This document shows, in pieces, positions 1 through 8,696 of a stretch of DNA of 64,000 nucleotides. Position 1 is the stretch's first letter; each line of letters begins with the position of its first letter. Both the position numbers and the translations under genes were made by a program. This DNA is from Chthonomonas sp. UBA1950 (GTDB lineage Bacteria; Armatimonadota; Fimbriimonadia; Fimbriimonadales; Fimbriimonadaceae), in assembly GCA_002336105.1 (NCBI GenBank), contig DDEQ01000046.1:54333-118332 (forward strand). The letters are read 5' to 3'. The notes under the pieces were generated by a model. That model did no database searches, was not told the DNA's origin, and worked only from the letters and a program-made list of their open reading frames with translations.

Positions 1-426
1 TTTGCATTTGAGCAGAGGGCACACCTGGCGCGTCGCGAACTCGGTGAGCTTTCCGCACAGCAGTTCGGAGACATTTGGCAAGAAGAAATTCAGGCGATGT
101 TCAAAAACTCGGTCAAGCTGGGTGAACAGCATCGAACCTGGTGGAGCTACGTTAGCCACTTCATTGCGGTGCCATTTTACGTTTACGCTTATTCCTTTGG
201 CGAACTCTTGGTTTTGTCGCTTTATCAAATGGCGAAAGAAGAAGGTCCAAGCTTTGCTGACAAGTACATCCATGTACTTGAGCTAGGCGGATCAAGAACA
301 CCTCATGAGCTCATGTCGCTGGTGGGAGTTGACCTGCGAAGTGAGTCTTTCTGGCGAGGTGGTTTCCAGGCACTCGAAAAGCTCGTCGCCGAGTTCGAGC
401 GCCTTTGGACCAACTATCAGAGTTAA
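1..426 (+). CDS. pepF: Oligoendopeptidase F family metallopeptidase (M3), C-terminal part only
   Basis: The reading frame is open to the left edge, so only the last 141 residues are present. The helical sequence with TWWSYVSHF, FYVYAYSFGELL and a C-terminal GGSRTPHEL segment is characteristic of the C-terminal helical region of M3 oligoendopeptidase F. These are cytosolic zinc peptidases that trim short peptides. The HExxH zinc motif would lie upstream of the window and cannot be checked. The stop codon overlaps the stop of the convergent sigma-factor gene by a few bases, and there is no terminator between them. Confidence 0.85.
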   Translation, partial: FAFEQRAHLARRELGELSAQQFGDIWQEEIQAMFKNSVKLGEQHRTWWSYVSHFIAVPFYVYAYSFGELLVLSLYQMAKEEGPSFADKYIHVLELGGSRTPHELMSLVGVDLRSESFWRGGFQALEKLVAEFERLWTNYQS

Positions 427-1691
427 GCTGCCATTTGCTGCGACGATTCTCGGTCAGGCGCGGCAGCCTTGATTAGGTCTGCCACAGTCTTCCCATCTTC
501 GGGAGCTCGAGCCTGGCCGATGGTCACTGCCACAGGAGTCTTAGGTCCGAGCCGTCCGCAAGTCCAGCTTGATGCTTGACGCATCAGTCGTTGTTGCACA
601 AGACCAACATTTGCGCCGGTAAACGGCAGGATAATGCTAAATCCGTTCGTGCCCCAATGACTGACAACGTCTAGTCGTCGGACGCTTGATCGTAAAAATT
701 CTGCGGCATCTGCGAGGAAGTCTTTCTCGCTCTGCGCTCCGTAGAACTTTCTTAGTGACTCAAGACCGCTAAATTCCACAAGGACAAGGCCAAGCTCTTG
801 TTCGTTCGACACAGACCGATGGATCTCTTCTTGAAGCCGTCCACGGAAATACTCTTCCGTATAGACCCCTGTCTGAGGATTCACAACATCGTAATCTACT
901 GAGTCGACCTGTCTTCGAAGTAGCCGATCATTCTCTTCCTCAATCGTCAAGATCTTCCGAAGCTTAGAAAGCGATTGTCGAAGAATGTGACTGACGTAGT
1001 TACAAGAAATATCTAGTCGAGCAGCGATCTCTGTTTGATTCAGCGAATCAAAGTGGAAAAGCACCAGAACTTGTCGTTCGAGATCTCTCAACTGAGCCAT
1101 CGCGTTCTCGAGGACCAGTCGGTCTTCGACCGTAAGCTGTTCGGGGCAGAAATCTGCTGCATCCAATCGATCAGCTTCTGTGGCGTCGTCATCTCCTGGT
1201 AACGCGGCATCCAGCGATCCAACTCGCAGCATCTCTGAAGTGTTATACACCTCGGTGACTGATGCTTCGGAAACGCCAAGCATGTCCGCGACTTCGCGAG
1301 TCGTTGGAACTCTGCCGAGTTGCCCCTGTAGAACGGTTCCAGCCCGATTGACCTTATGACGCAGTTCCTGCAACCAAGCCGGTTGACGAATGGTCTGGCT
1401 TCGATCTCGAAGATAGTGCTTGATTTCGCCAGCAACCAAATAGGTCGCGTAGGTGTTAAATCGCACACCGTTATTCGGATCAAACTTTTCTAATGCGTTC
1501 AGCAGGCCAATAAACCCAACCTGAACCATATCTTCGTGGCTCTCGATTCCTGCAAATTTCCTGGCGACCCGCTCAACCAGCCCCGCATATTGAACCATGA
1601 TTAGGTCCTTTATGTCTGGTCTAGGCTGCTCGAGATATCGCGCAACTAGCTCTTCGCCCTCACTATAGATCCCTGATTGGGTATCCGACAT
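423..1691 (-). CDS. Sigma-70 family factor (SigB/SigF/WhiG-like) fused to a degenerate GGDEF domain
   Basis: The protein is 422 residues from the chosen start. Residues about 25-100 form sigma region 2 (RVARKFAG, DMVQVGFIGLLNALEKFD, FNTYATYLVAGEIKHYLRD). Residues 105-165 resemble region 3 and 190-245 region 4, with the helix-turn-helix LNQTEIAARLDISCNYVSHIL. The group resembles stress/sporulation/flagellar sigma factors. After it, residues about 270-415 have the layout of a GGDEF domain (NPQTGVYTEEYF... LRRLDVVSHWGTNGFSIILP). The signature GGDEF is replaced by GTNGF at 347-351, so cyclase activity is unlikely; a binding or dimerisation role is inferred. Start: the ATG at 1691 follows GGGAG at good spacing, and a longer frame to 1760 has no such signal. 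It lies 78 bp downstream of pilC on the same strand, suggesting co-transcription. Confidence 0.88.
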   Translation of the reverse strand: MSDTQSGIYSEGEELVARYLEQPRPDIKDLIMVQYAGLVERVARKFAGIESHEDMVQVGFIGLLNALEKFDPNNGVRFNTYATYLVAGEIKHYLRDRSQTIRQPAWLQELRHKVNRAGTVLQGQLGRVPTTREVADMLGVSEASVTEVYNTSEMLRVGSLDAALPGDDDATEADRLDAADFCPEQLTVEDRLVLENAMAQLRDLERQVLVLFHFDSLNQTEIAARLDISCNYVSHILRQSLSKLRKILTIEEENDRLLRRQVDSVDYDVVNPQTGVYTEEYFRGRLQEEIHRSVSNEQELGLVLVEFSGLESLRKFYGAQSEKDFLADAAEFLRSSVRRLDVVSHWGTNGFSIILPFTGANVGLVQQRLMRQASSWTCGRLGPKTPVAVTIGQARAPEDGKTVADLIKAAAPDRESSQQMAA

Positions 1692-1769
1692 TTTTCCACT
1701 CCCTTGATTGTCTTTTCCGATTTGGCATCCTGCCGCTTCGGTCCCTAAACCCTTCCGCAAAGGTTTGCT

Positions 1770-2972
1770 TTACTGCACGCTGTTCACCAACTTAAAGATT
1801 GGCGTCATGATTGAGATGGCGATAAAGCCAACCACACATCCCAAGAACATGATGAGCAGCGGTTCGATCATCGAAGTAAGTCCTTTAACGGTGGACTCCA
1901 CCTCTTGATCGTAAAAATCGCCTACTTTGACGAGCATCTCGCTCAGTCGTCCTGATTCTTCGCCGATGTCGATCATTGTAGTGACCATGGTCGGGAAAAG
2001 GCCGGACTGGCTGAGGGGTAAGGATAGCTTGTTCCCTTCCCTAATGCTTGCTCTCGTATCGTCGATTGCTCTCGTCAAAACAACGTTGCCTAATGTCTCT
2101 CCAACGATCTCAAGGCTCCTCATCATAGGAACACCTGAGTTGATGAGTGTTCCGAAGGTTCGCGTGAACCTTGCGACGCTCATTTTCAACGCCAAATCTC
2201 CCACTATAGGGATTTTCAACTTGAAGAAATCGATTGTGTATCGGCCTCTCGCAGTCTTGCCCCACTGCTTGAACCCGAAGAATCCGCCGATGCCGCCAAG
2301 AATGATCAGCCACCAAAACTGACTCATGAAGTCGCCAATTTTGAAGAGCATCGCGGTAATCGGAGGCATCTGCACATTCATGCCGTTAAAGATGTCTTTG
2401 AACTTCGGCAAGACGAATGTAAAAAGCGCGAAGAGCATTACTTGGCTGAAGATCAGGACCAAGACGGGGTACATCATTGCACTCTTGATCTTGCCCTTGA
2501 TCTCAGATTCGTACTCCAAGAAGCCGGCTAGTCGGTCCAGGATCGTATCGAGGATGCCACCGAGTTCTGCAGCGCGGATCATATTCACGTAGAGGCGATT
2601 GAAGCAGTTCGGGTGTTTCACCATCGCATCGTTAAGGGCTAAACCTCCCTTAACGTCGCTAGCAATCACATCAATGGCGTACTTGAGCGCCGGGTCCTTC
2701 ATCTGACCAGACAGTATTTCCAGACACCGAAGGATAGGAATACCCGCATCGATCATCGTGGCGAACTGGCGCGAGAAGACGACCAAGCTTTTGGATTTCA
2801 TCTTCTTCTTCGCGACAGCAGCTTTTGCCGCTTTGCTGGCCCGTTTGACCTGAGTGATCGTGAGTGACTGCTCGCGCAAACGTGCCACTACAGCGCTTTC
2901 GGTTTCCGCCTCAACGGTAGCCCGGATGGTTTTTCCTGAGCTGTCGATTGCGGTGTAAGCGTAGAGTGGCAT
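1770..2972 (-). CDS. pilC: Type IV pilus / type II secretion inner-membrane platform protein PilC/GspF
   Basis: The 400-residue protein has the standard architecture. There is a short N-terminal domain (residues 1-50, starting MPLYAYTAIDSSGK) and then two repeated GspF domains (about 63-190 and 265-390). Each repeat carries FxRxxxxLxxxGxP-type sequence (FSRQFATMIDAGIPILRCLE and FTRTFGTLINSGVPMMRSLE), and three or four hydrophobic segments follow them. PilC anchors the assembly ATPase to the inner membrane. The ATG is preceded by GGAG at about 8 nt. PilB and PilT are not adjacent, so the pilus genes are dispersed; prepilin-like proteins occur at 37534-38265 and 62966-63871. The next gene downstream is the sigma-GGDEF fusion, which may respond to or control surface appendages (inference). 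Confidence 0.95.
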   Translation of the reverse strand: MPLYAYTAIDSSGKTIRATVEAETESAVVARLREQSLTITQVKRASKAAKAAVAKKKMKSKSLVVFSRQFATMIDAGIPILRCLEILSGQMKDPALKYAIDVIASDVKGGLALNDAMVKHPNCFNRLYVNMIRAAELGGILDTILDRLAGFLEYESEIKGKIKSAMMYPVLVLIFSQVMLFALFTFVLPKFKDIFNGMNVQMPPITAMLFKIGDFMSQFWWLIILGGIGGFFGFKQWGKTARGRYTIDFFKLKIPIVGDLALKMSVARFTRTFGTLINSGVPMMRSLEIVGETLGNVVLTRAIDDTRASIREGNKLSLPLSQSGLFPTMVTTMIDIGEESGRLSEMLVKVGDFYDQEVESTVKGLTSMIEPLLIMFLGCVVGFIAISIMTPIFKLVNSVQ

Positions 2973-3143
2973 TTAGTCGCTCCGTGCGGGTTCATCAAAA
3001 GAACCTGCAACAAGCTAAATGTCGGCATTTCGAAATCAGTTGCTAACGGTTTTGCATCGCGAACTCATGCCTTTTTTAAAAACCGGCATGCTTACCTGCG
3101 ATTTTTGGCATAAAAATGAAATTCTGATTCAACGAGTTAGGTT

Positions 3144-4328
3144 CTAAACTCTCATTGCGAGTGAAACCATTACCTGTACACCGACAGCTATTGCGTCGTC
3201 GTTGAAATCGAATTTTGGAGAGTGCAGGTTAGGGTAGACAGAGTCTTCTGTCGGCTTTAGACCCAACCAGTAGAAGCACGCCGGAACCTCAAGACCATAA
3301 AAGCTAAAGTCCTCACCACCCATTGATGGCTCTTCGATGACAAAAACGTTATCATCGCCTAACGTTTCCTTTGCTACATCAAAGAAGCATTGTGTGGCGG
3401 CTGAATCATTTACAACTACCGGGTAGGCACCGCTAAACTCAACGGTGCCCTTCGCCCCGAACGCCGCAGATACGTTCTGGACGATGTCTCGAATTCTGGA
3501 TTGAGCGATCTGGTCAGTTTCGCTCTTGAGAGTTCTTAGCGTTCCGCTCAGTTTGGCCGTATCCGGAATCACGTTATGCGCAACGCCCGCCTCGATTTTG
3601 CCGATGGTCACGACGACTGAATCAAGAGGACCAACCGTTCTTGAAGCAACTGTCTGAAGGGCGGTCACGATATGTGCAAGAACGACGATTGGATCAATCC
3701 CGGAGTTGGGATAAGCGGCATGGGTTCCTTTGCCTTCGATCACAATCGCGATTTCTGTTGCGCAAGCCATCATCGGCCCCGCTTTGGTCCCGACTTTACC
3801 AACCATTGCAAAAGGAGATCCATGAAGACCGTACATGATGTCGACGGGCTTGCCAATGACCTTGCCCTGAAGCACGCCTTCTTCACATAACTTTTTCGCA
3901 CCAGCACCGCCTTCTTCCGCTGGCTGGAAAACAAACAAAACGTTGTTTTTCCGTTCTGGCGTAGCTGCTAGGGTCTTCGCCACTGTCAAAAGTATCGTTG
4001 TATGTCCATCATGGCCGCACGCATGCATGCAACCAGGAGTTTTTGAGGCGTAAGGCAAACCAGTCTCTTCATGAATTGGCAATGCATCCATATCCGCCCG
4101 AAGACCAACGGTTTTGCCGCCATCTACAGTCGCCGGGAGATAACCGACTACTCCAGTGCCACCCGCCAAACCACCCACGAATTCGATGCCTATCGATTCG
4201 AGTTCCTGCCTCACCACTTGGCTGGTTCTTGTCTCCTGGTAACCCAGTTCAGGATTCTGATGTAGGTCGTGCCGAATCTCTATTGCGGCAGGCAGCAACG
4301 GCAGAATGACCTCTGAGTAGCGGGACAT
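3144..4328 (-). CDS. M20-family amidohydrolase (N-acyl amino acid / hippurate hydrolase type)
   Basis: The 394 residues have the full M20D layout. These include GLRADMDALPIHEETGLPY, then CMHACGHDGHTT (metal ligands Cys/His), QPAEEGGAGAKKL, a dimerisation domain around 185-295 and a C-terminal SMGGEDFSFY motif. Members remove acyl groups from amino acids or amino-acid conjugates; the substrate here cannot be told. The enzyme is probably cytosolic because no signal peptide is seen. Its ATG overlaps the ATG of the divergent cyclophilin gene (shared CATG), leaving no conventional divergent promoter region if both starts are right. No Shine-Dalgarno is obvious. Confidence 0.92.
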   Translation of the reverse strand: MSRYSEVILPLLPAAIEIRHDLHQNPELGYQETRTSQVVRQELESIGIEFVGGLAGGTGVVGYLPATVDGGKTVGLRADMDALPIHEETGLPYASKTPGCMHACGHDGHTTILLTVAKTLAATPERKNNVLFVFQPAEEGGAGAKKLCEEGVLQGKVIGKPVDIMYGLHGSPFAMVGKVGTKAGPMMACATEIAIVIEGKGTHAAYPNSGIDPIVVLAHIVTALQTVASRTVGPLDSVVVTIGKIEAGVAHNVIPDTAKLSGTLRTLKSETDQIAQSRIRDIVQNVSAAFGAKGTVEFSGAYPVVVNDSAATQCFFDVAKETLGDDNVFVIEEPSMGGEDFSFYGLEVPACFYWLGLKPTEDSVYPNLHSPKFDFNDDAIAVGVQVMVSLAMRV

Positions 4329-4878
4329 GTTTAGATTGTATTACCTTCTGAGTATTCTTCTCTCCATGAGTGCACTCATTGCTGCGAGTTTCATCCTTGT
4401 GGGGCAACCAGGTTGGAGCCCCAAAGGACCAAAGATCAAAGTCGTTCTGGAAGGCGGGAAAAGCTTCACCATCACGACAGACCCAAAGAACTACCCGGGA
4501 ACCGTAAAAGCCGTTTCGGCCCTCGTTAAAAAGAACTTTTACAGCGGAATCAAGTTCCATCGAGTTGAGCCATGGGTTGTCCAGTGGGGCGATCCTCAGA
4601 GCAAAACGCTTCCTACCGGCGATCCACGGTTGGGAAGCGGTGGTTCGGGGCATCCGATGAAGTTTGAAGGCGGTGTCATCCCGTTCGTTCGCGGTGTCGT
4701 AGGCATCGCTTCTACTGGCGCTCAGGTCGGTGGAGATTCTCAGTTATTCGTCATCACACAAGATGCGGAGCACCTTTACGGCAAGTATGCCGTCCTCGGA
4801 AAAGTCACCGAAGGGATGAAAGTTGTCGACAATATCAAGATTGGAGACAAAGTCGTGAAAATGCTAATAGTCAAGTAG
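4327..4878 (+). CDS. Peptidyl-prolyl cis-trans isomerase, cyclophilin type, exported
   Basis: An N-terminal hydrophobic segment (residues about 3-26) looks like a signal peptide or membrane anchor. A small bacterial cyclophilin domain follows, with NFYSGIKFHRVEPWVVQWGDP, GSGHPMKFEG, GVVGIAS and SQLFVITQDAEHLYGKYAVLGKV. The substrate is proline peptide bonds in exported proteins, presumably in the periplasm. The start is uncertain: ATG 4327 overlaps the divergent M20 start, and ATG 4366 (residue 14) would shorten the signal segment but leave a promoter gap. The longer form gives a better N-region with an Arg, so it is kept. Confidence 0.88.
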   Translation: MFRLYYLLSILLSMSALIAASFILVGQPGWSPKGPKIKVVLEGGKSFTITTDPKNYPGTVKAVSALVKKNFYSGIKFHRVEPWVVQWGDPQSKTLPTGDPRLGSGGSGHPMKFEGGVIPFVRGVVGIASTGAQVGGDSQLFVITQDAEHLYGKYAVLGKVTEGMKVVDNIKIGDKVVKMLIVK

Positions 4879-4953
4879 ACCTACTAGCGACGCATATCGT
4901 AGCAACTGTTCGTAGAACAAATCAGTGTTTTATAGAGCACAACGGAAGAAATC

Positions 4954-5478
4954 ATGAAAACTAAATATTCACGCTTGGTAATCAGCGGCGCACTCGCCGT
5001 AGTGGCAACTGCAGCATTAGCTCAGACCAACGGACCAACAGGCGTCTCAGGAAGAGTTGGCGTACTATTTCCTAGCCAGTCATCTGCACGAGACATCAGC
5101 AAAAACTGGTTTGGCGTCGGCCTTGACTACAAACTCAACACCTATAGTGTTGAATCCGTTAGTGCTGGGAATCCGGCATACGTAGGGGTCTCGCTGGACT
5201 ATTACGGGCACGGTAGCACATCAAACATTCCGTTAGCTCTAACTTACAATGTTCGAGCCAGTCAGTTTGTTTTCTCAGCAGGAGCCGGCGTTGATTTTTA
5301 CAACCTCGGAGACATTGGTGACGGTAGCGGCACCGGCTTAGGCGGCCAGCTCGGCGTAGCCTACGAATTTGGACAGGGCGCTTCGGCTAACAATCCTTTA
5401 TTCTTGCAGGCTAAATATTTCTTTAGCTCCAAGTCCTCTGCTAACGGCCTTGGAATCTACGTCGGCTACCGATTCTAA
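4954..5478 (+). CDS. Secreted beta-barrel-like outer-membrane protein, unknown function
   Basis: The 174 residues begin with a clear signal peptide (MKTKYSRLVISGALAVVATAALA, cleavage before QTNG). The mature part has alternating Gly/aromatic strands (WFGVGLDYKLN, YVGVSLDYYGHG, FVFSAGAGVDFYN, GGQLGVAYEFG) and ends in LGIYVGYRF. A terminal aromatic is the usual signature of a small outer-membrane beta-barrel of the OmpA/opacity type. The ATG has GGAAG about 7 nt upstream. A strong terminator follows at 5488. No specific family could be named. Confidence 0.75.
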   Translation: MKTKYSRLVISGALAVVATAALAQTNGPTGVSGRVGVLFPSQSSARDISKNWFGVGLDYKLNTYSVESVSAGNPAYVGVSLDYYGHGSTSNIPLALTYNVRASQFVFSAGAGVDFYNLGDIGDGSGTGLGGQLGVAYEFGQGASANNPLFLQAKYFFSSKSSANGLGIYVGYRF

Positions 5479-5487
5479 AGCCAATCT

Positions 5488-5526
5488 GCCCGGTGATGGG
5501 TCTCATACACCGGGCCATTTTGTTCT
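5488..5526 (+). terminator. Rho-independent terminator
   Basis: A perfect 8-bp stem (GCCCGGTG 5488-5495, CACCGGGC 5508-5515) with a 12-nt loop is followed by a T-rich run. It sits just after the beta-barrel gene stop. Confidence 0.85.
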
Positions 5527-5682
5527 TTAACGAATAAGAGCCAAAATGCCACTTTCTCAGGCACTGCAAGTCTAGAATTTCATAGATTTTGTTAAGTTTT
5601 GCAGTATTTCTTGCAAGTATAGTTGCCAGGTTACACCTGATTTGAACTGACGTTTGGCTTTCAAAACTCCGATATTCCTACT

Positions 5683-7020
5683 GTGAAGAAGGGAGTATCA
5701 CATCGACTGATCACGGTTGGCAGTAGCCTCGCCGTAACATGGATTTTCCTCCAGATCATCGCGGGATGCGGTGGTGGAGGGGGTGGAGGTACATCTGGGC
5801 TTTCAAGCTCTTCATCTGGGGGCTCATCTTCAAGCGGATCGAGCGGCACAAGTAGCACGAGTAGCTCGAGCTCAACCAGTTCCACAAGTTCGTCGTCGAC
5901 GAGTTCTTCATCCTCATCCGGAACATCAACAAGTTCTAGCGGCACAAGTTCGTCGACAAGCTCTACGTCTTCTAGTGGAACGAGCTCAACCAGCTCTAGT
6001 TCTTCTTCTGGGACCTCAACGAGTAGCACATCAAGCTCGGGGACGAGTACGAGTTCGACTAGTTCAACATCGTCAAGCTCTGGATCGAGTACAAGCACGT
6101 CCTCGACAAGCTCGACCTCCTCGAGTAGCGGAAGCGCTCCAATCACCGGCCAACTTCGGCAAAACGCTATTTACTTCGGTCATTACACCGGGACCGCAAT
6201 GTACACCTCCATCCTACAAGATGGATCGAGTCGTGTAGATTATCCTGGGCTTAATGGTGACGTCTATTGCGTTACTCCAGATCCCGCAGCGAGTGGATAC
6301 GTGTTCTATGCAGCCATTCCGTCTAACAGCACATTTTATGGTTTGTATTACGGAACATCGATCAATACTGCATCGTCGCTAGCGTTGACGTCAGCAATAT
6401 ACGACGATATTTCGATGATCCAAACAACTACTACGGGTCCTGTCTATTTCGTCGCGAACGTTGCTGGAACGACCGGTCTCTATAAGTTCCAATCCGGATC
6501 TGGCACACTGATTACGGCAGCAACGACGGCAGCAACAAACTACACAGGTTCGCTTATCGCCTACACAAAGAATGTGAGCGGTACAGAAAAACTATACGTC
6601 CTGAACACATCCACTGGTATTGCGCGAGCAATCAGCTTTACAGGGAACGTGGCTTATCCTCAGATAAGCAAGGACAGTAACTACGTAGTATTTTCTGGAA
6701 CGACAGATATAAATGATACGACCGGATGGAATCTTTACGAAGTCAGCCTATCGACTCTTGTCGTAAAACAAATAACTACATCATCTACACTAAGCTTGCT
6801 AGGCGCATCTTATAACGACACTTTAACAAAGGTCTCCTGTATCGGAATTGCGGAGGATGGAACAAGCGGAGTTTATGTTGTGAACCGCAGTACAGGTGCG
6901 ATCACTCAGATAGCTTCCGACAACGATGTGAATCTGGGAACATACTGGACCAACTCATACGGCAGGTCTTCTGGGTCGCGGACACCATTGTTAATCCAAA
7001 AGATTCTTAAACGCAAATAG
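5683..7020 (+). CDS. Lipoprotein with Ser/Thr/Gly linker and C-terminal beta-propeller-like (TolB/WD40-like) domain
   Basis: The GTG start gives a signal peptide ending in the lipobox LQIIAGC, so Cys 29 should be lipidated. Right after it come seven glycines. A Ser/Thr/Gly-only tract of about 115 residues follows (to about residue 152), with no other residue types, as in a flexible surface spacer. The rest (about 155-440) carries repeated strands such as GPVYFVANVAGTTGLYKF, KLYVLNTSTGIARAI, NYVVFSGTTD, NLYEVSLST and GVYVVNRSTG. That is the pattern of a TolB-like or WD40-like propeller that displays per-blade 'value' strands. The reverse strand of the linker is also open, but that is a composition artefact. 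The ligand is unknown. Confidence 0.8.
   Translation: MKKGVSHRLITVGSSLAVTWIFLQIIAGCGGGGGGGTSGLSSSSSGGSSSSGSSGTSSTSSSSSTSSTSSSSTSSSSSSGTSTSSSGTSSSTSSTSSSGTSSTSSSSSSGTSTSSTSSSGTSTSSTSSTSSSSGSSTSTSSTSSTSSSSGSAPITGQLRQNAIYFGHYTGTAMYTSILQDGSSRVDYPGLNGDVYCVTPDPAASGYVFYAAIPSNSTFYGLYYGTSINTASSLALTSAIYDDISMIQTTTTGPVYFVANVAGTTGLYKFQSGSGTLITAATTAATNYTGSLIAYTKNVSGTEKLYVLNTSTGIARAISFTGNVAYPQISKDSNYVVFSGTTDINDTTGWNLYEVSLSTLVVKQITTSSTLSLLGASYNDTLTKVSCIGIAEDGTSGVYVVNRSTGAITQIASDNDVNLGTYWTNSYGRSSGSRTPLLIQKILKRK
5794..6138 (+). repeat. Low-complexity Ser/Thr/Gly-coding tract
   Basis: Irregular AGC/TCN/ACN/GGN codon repeats encode the lipoprotein linker. Codons vary although the peptide is monotonous. This indicates selection on the protein composition rather than recent DNA slippage of one unit. 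Confidence 0.9.
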
Positions 7021-7030
7021 GCTCGATCTG

Positions 7031-7077
7031 GGGCAGAGTGAGGGATCGTTCTCTAGAACGGTAAGCTAACTCTGCCC
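7031..7077 (+). other. Nested inverted repeat abutting the amidohydrolase start codon
   Basis: The outer arms GGGCAGAGT (7031-7039) and ACTCTGCCC (7069-7077) match perfectly over 9 bp. Inside is a second hairpin, CGTTCT-CT-AGAACG (7047-7060). The ATG starts one base after the outer arm. There is no T-run, so a simple terminator for the upstream lipoprotein gene is doubtful. A structured 5' region or an operator fits equally well. Confidence 0.5.
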
Positions 7078-7078
7078 T

Positions 7079-8593
7079 ATGAGCATTTACAAGAATTGTC
7101 GCATTGATACAAACAGCCCACTCCAGTGGTTTCAGGTAGATGAATTAGGACGCATAGCTGACTTCGGAATTGGGACACCTACATCCGAAGACGCCAATAC
7201 TATTGATTTACTTGGCAGACACATCCAACCTGCTTTTGTCGACGCCCATTGCCACATTCTGCCAACGGGTTTAGACCTAATCAAACTCCATTTGGGAACG
7301 GCTAATTCTGTAGCTGACGTTCTAGACCTAGTTCGTCAGCGGCACGCTGACCACCCTGAGGGATGGATCCATGCCGTACACTACGACCAGAATAAATACG
7401 GCAAGGATGTTACTCTAGAAGAGCTGGACAAGATTTCTAGCATCCGACCTATCTTGTTAAGGCATGTGAGCGGTCATTCGTCAGTCGCGAACACTGCGGC
7501 GCTACTTGCAGCTGGCGTCCATGAGAACACTCCTGATCCTGATGGGGGGCATTACGGCCGCGATGCCGATGGGCGGTTGAACGGACAGTTGTTTGAACAT
7601 GCTCACGAAATAGTTACTAACGCATCGCCAAACCCAACGCTAGAAGAAATGGTCGACGCGATTATGCTCGCCGGCGAATCAATGAATGCGTTTGGTATAA
7701 GTTGCGCCAGTGACATGATGACGGGTCGGTTTGATTTAGCCCTCGAACTCAACGCCTATCGAATAGCGGCAGAAAGAGGATGCAAGATTGCGACTCGTCT
7801 TTATTTGCAATGGAACACCGTTTTTGGACGTAAATCGCTCGACAAAGATCTCTTTGATGATTTGGTCAAGAAACTAGATCTCGCTCCTTCGAGCCGATGT
7901 AAGGTTGCTGGCATCAAGATCTTCGCTGACGGGGCGATTGGTTCAGCGACAGCCGCAATCTACGGATCTTTCTCAGGTGCGACTTCGGACGGCCCCGTGT
8001 TAGCACATCACGCTCGGGCAGCCAAACATGCTGAAAAGGAAGTCAGCGGAACACTTATCTATTCACCAGAAAAGCTGAAAAAGATGGTGCTCACTGCACA
8101 CGAGGTGGGTTACCAAGTATCAATCCACAGCATAGGGGATTACGCGACGGACCTAGTTCTCGACGCATTTGAGGCAACCGGCAACCCTGAGAAGCACCGC
8201 ATCGAACATGCGATGATCCTGTCTGATAGCCAGATCGAACGACTCGCAAAACTCAATCCTTACGTGACGTTTCAGCCAGAGTTTTTGTGCCGATTTGCGC
8301 ATAGCTATAAAAAGCAACTCGGGAATCGCTCGGCTAATCTCATCCGCGTTCGCAGTGTTCTGGATGCAGGCTTACGGGTGAGTTTCAACTCGGATCGACC
8401 CATTGTTGCTGGCGACCCCAGAACCGGAATTGAAGCAGCCGTGAACCGCCCAGAGGGGTACAACCCAGCCGAGGCGTGTACTTACGCAGAAGCAATTTCG
8501 GCGTATACAGTCGAAGGTTCACGCGTGAACGGCGATGGCGATTACTGGGGAAGCCTGAGTCGTGGATCAAGCGGCGAGTTCGTATTCCTATGA
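7079..8593 (+). CDS. Amidohydrolase family 3 (YtcJ-like) metal-dependent hydrolase
   Basis: The 504 residues contain the N-terminal HIQPAFVDAHCHI metal motif (DxHxH type), the long insert typical of amidohydrolase 3, GIKIFADGAIGSATAAIY, HSIGDYATDLVLDAF, HRIEHAMIL and FNSDRPIVAGDPR. These match the YtcJ/LAF3-like branch of the amidohydrolase superfamily, whose substrates are mostly unknown. The enzyme is probably cytosolic. No Shine-Dalgarno is seen. A TAAGCT element lies 11 nt upstream and a nested inverted repeat directly precedes the start. A terminator follows about 100 nt after the stop. Confidence 0.9.
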   Translation: MSIYKNCRIDTNSPLQWFQVDELGRIADFGIGTPTSEDANTIDLLGRHIQPAFVDAHCHILPTGLDLIKLHLGTANSVADVLDLVRQRHADHPEGWIHAVHYDQNKYGKDVTLEELDKISSIRPILLRHVSGHSSVANTAALLAAGVHENTPDPDGGHYGRDADGRLNGQLFEHAHEIVTNASPNPTLEEMVDAIMLAGESMNAFGISCASDMMTGRFDLALELNAYRIAAERGCKIATRLYLQWNTVFGRKSLDKDLFDDLVKKLDLAPSSRCKVAGIKIFADGAIGSATAAIYGSFSGATSDGPVLAHHARAAKHAEKEVSGTLIYSPEKLKKMVLTAHEVGYQVSIHSIGDYATDLVLDAFEATGNPEKHRIEHAMILSDSQIERLAKLNPYVTFQPEFLCRFAHSYKKQLGNRSANLIRVRSVLDAGLRVSFNSDRPIVAGDPRTGIEAAVNRPEGYNPAEACTYAEAISAYTVEGSRVNGDGDYWGSLSRGSSGEFVFL

Positions 8594-8696
8594 AATGGAA
8601 CTTGCTTTCGAGAGTTTCAGTCATAAGAGATGGAACTCATATCCTCCTCGCAACACGGCGACTTGAAACTCAGAGCATCGGTGGAAAGTCGCTAGG

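Noticed and set aside
1692..1760. Longer start for the sigma-GGDEF protein
   Set aside because: The ATG at 1691 has a good ribosome site and matches the usual start of the family; the extra residues look random.
3066..3090. CATGCC...GGCATG hairpin as terminator
   Set aside because: The T-run lies inside the loop and the stem is only 6 bp.
5661..6146. Long minus-strand frame opposite the Ser/Thr linker
   Set aside because: Its Leu/Glu/Val/Asp-only composition is the reverse complement of Ser/Thr/Gly codons and has no start signal.
8612..8671. GAGTTTCA/TGAAACTC inverted repeat as a small RNA
   Set aside because: The 8-bp arms are 44 nt apart with no supporting structure; more likely chance in the 3' untranslated region.
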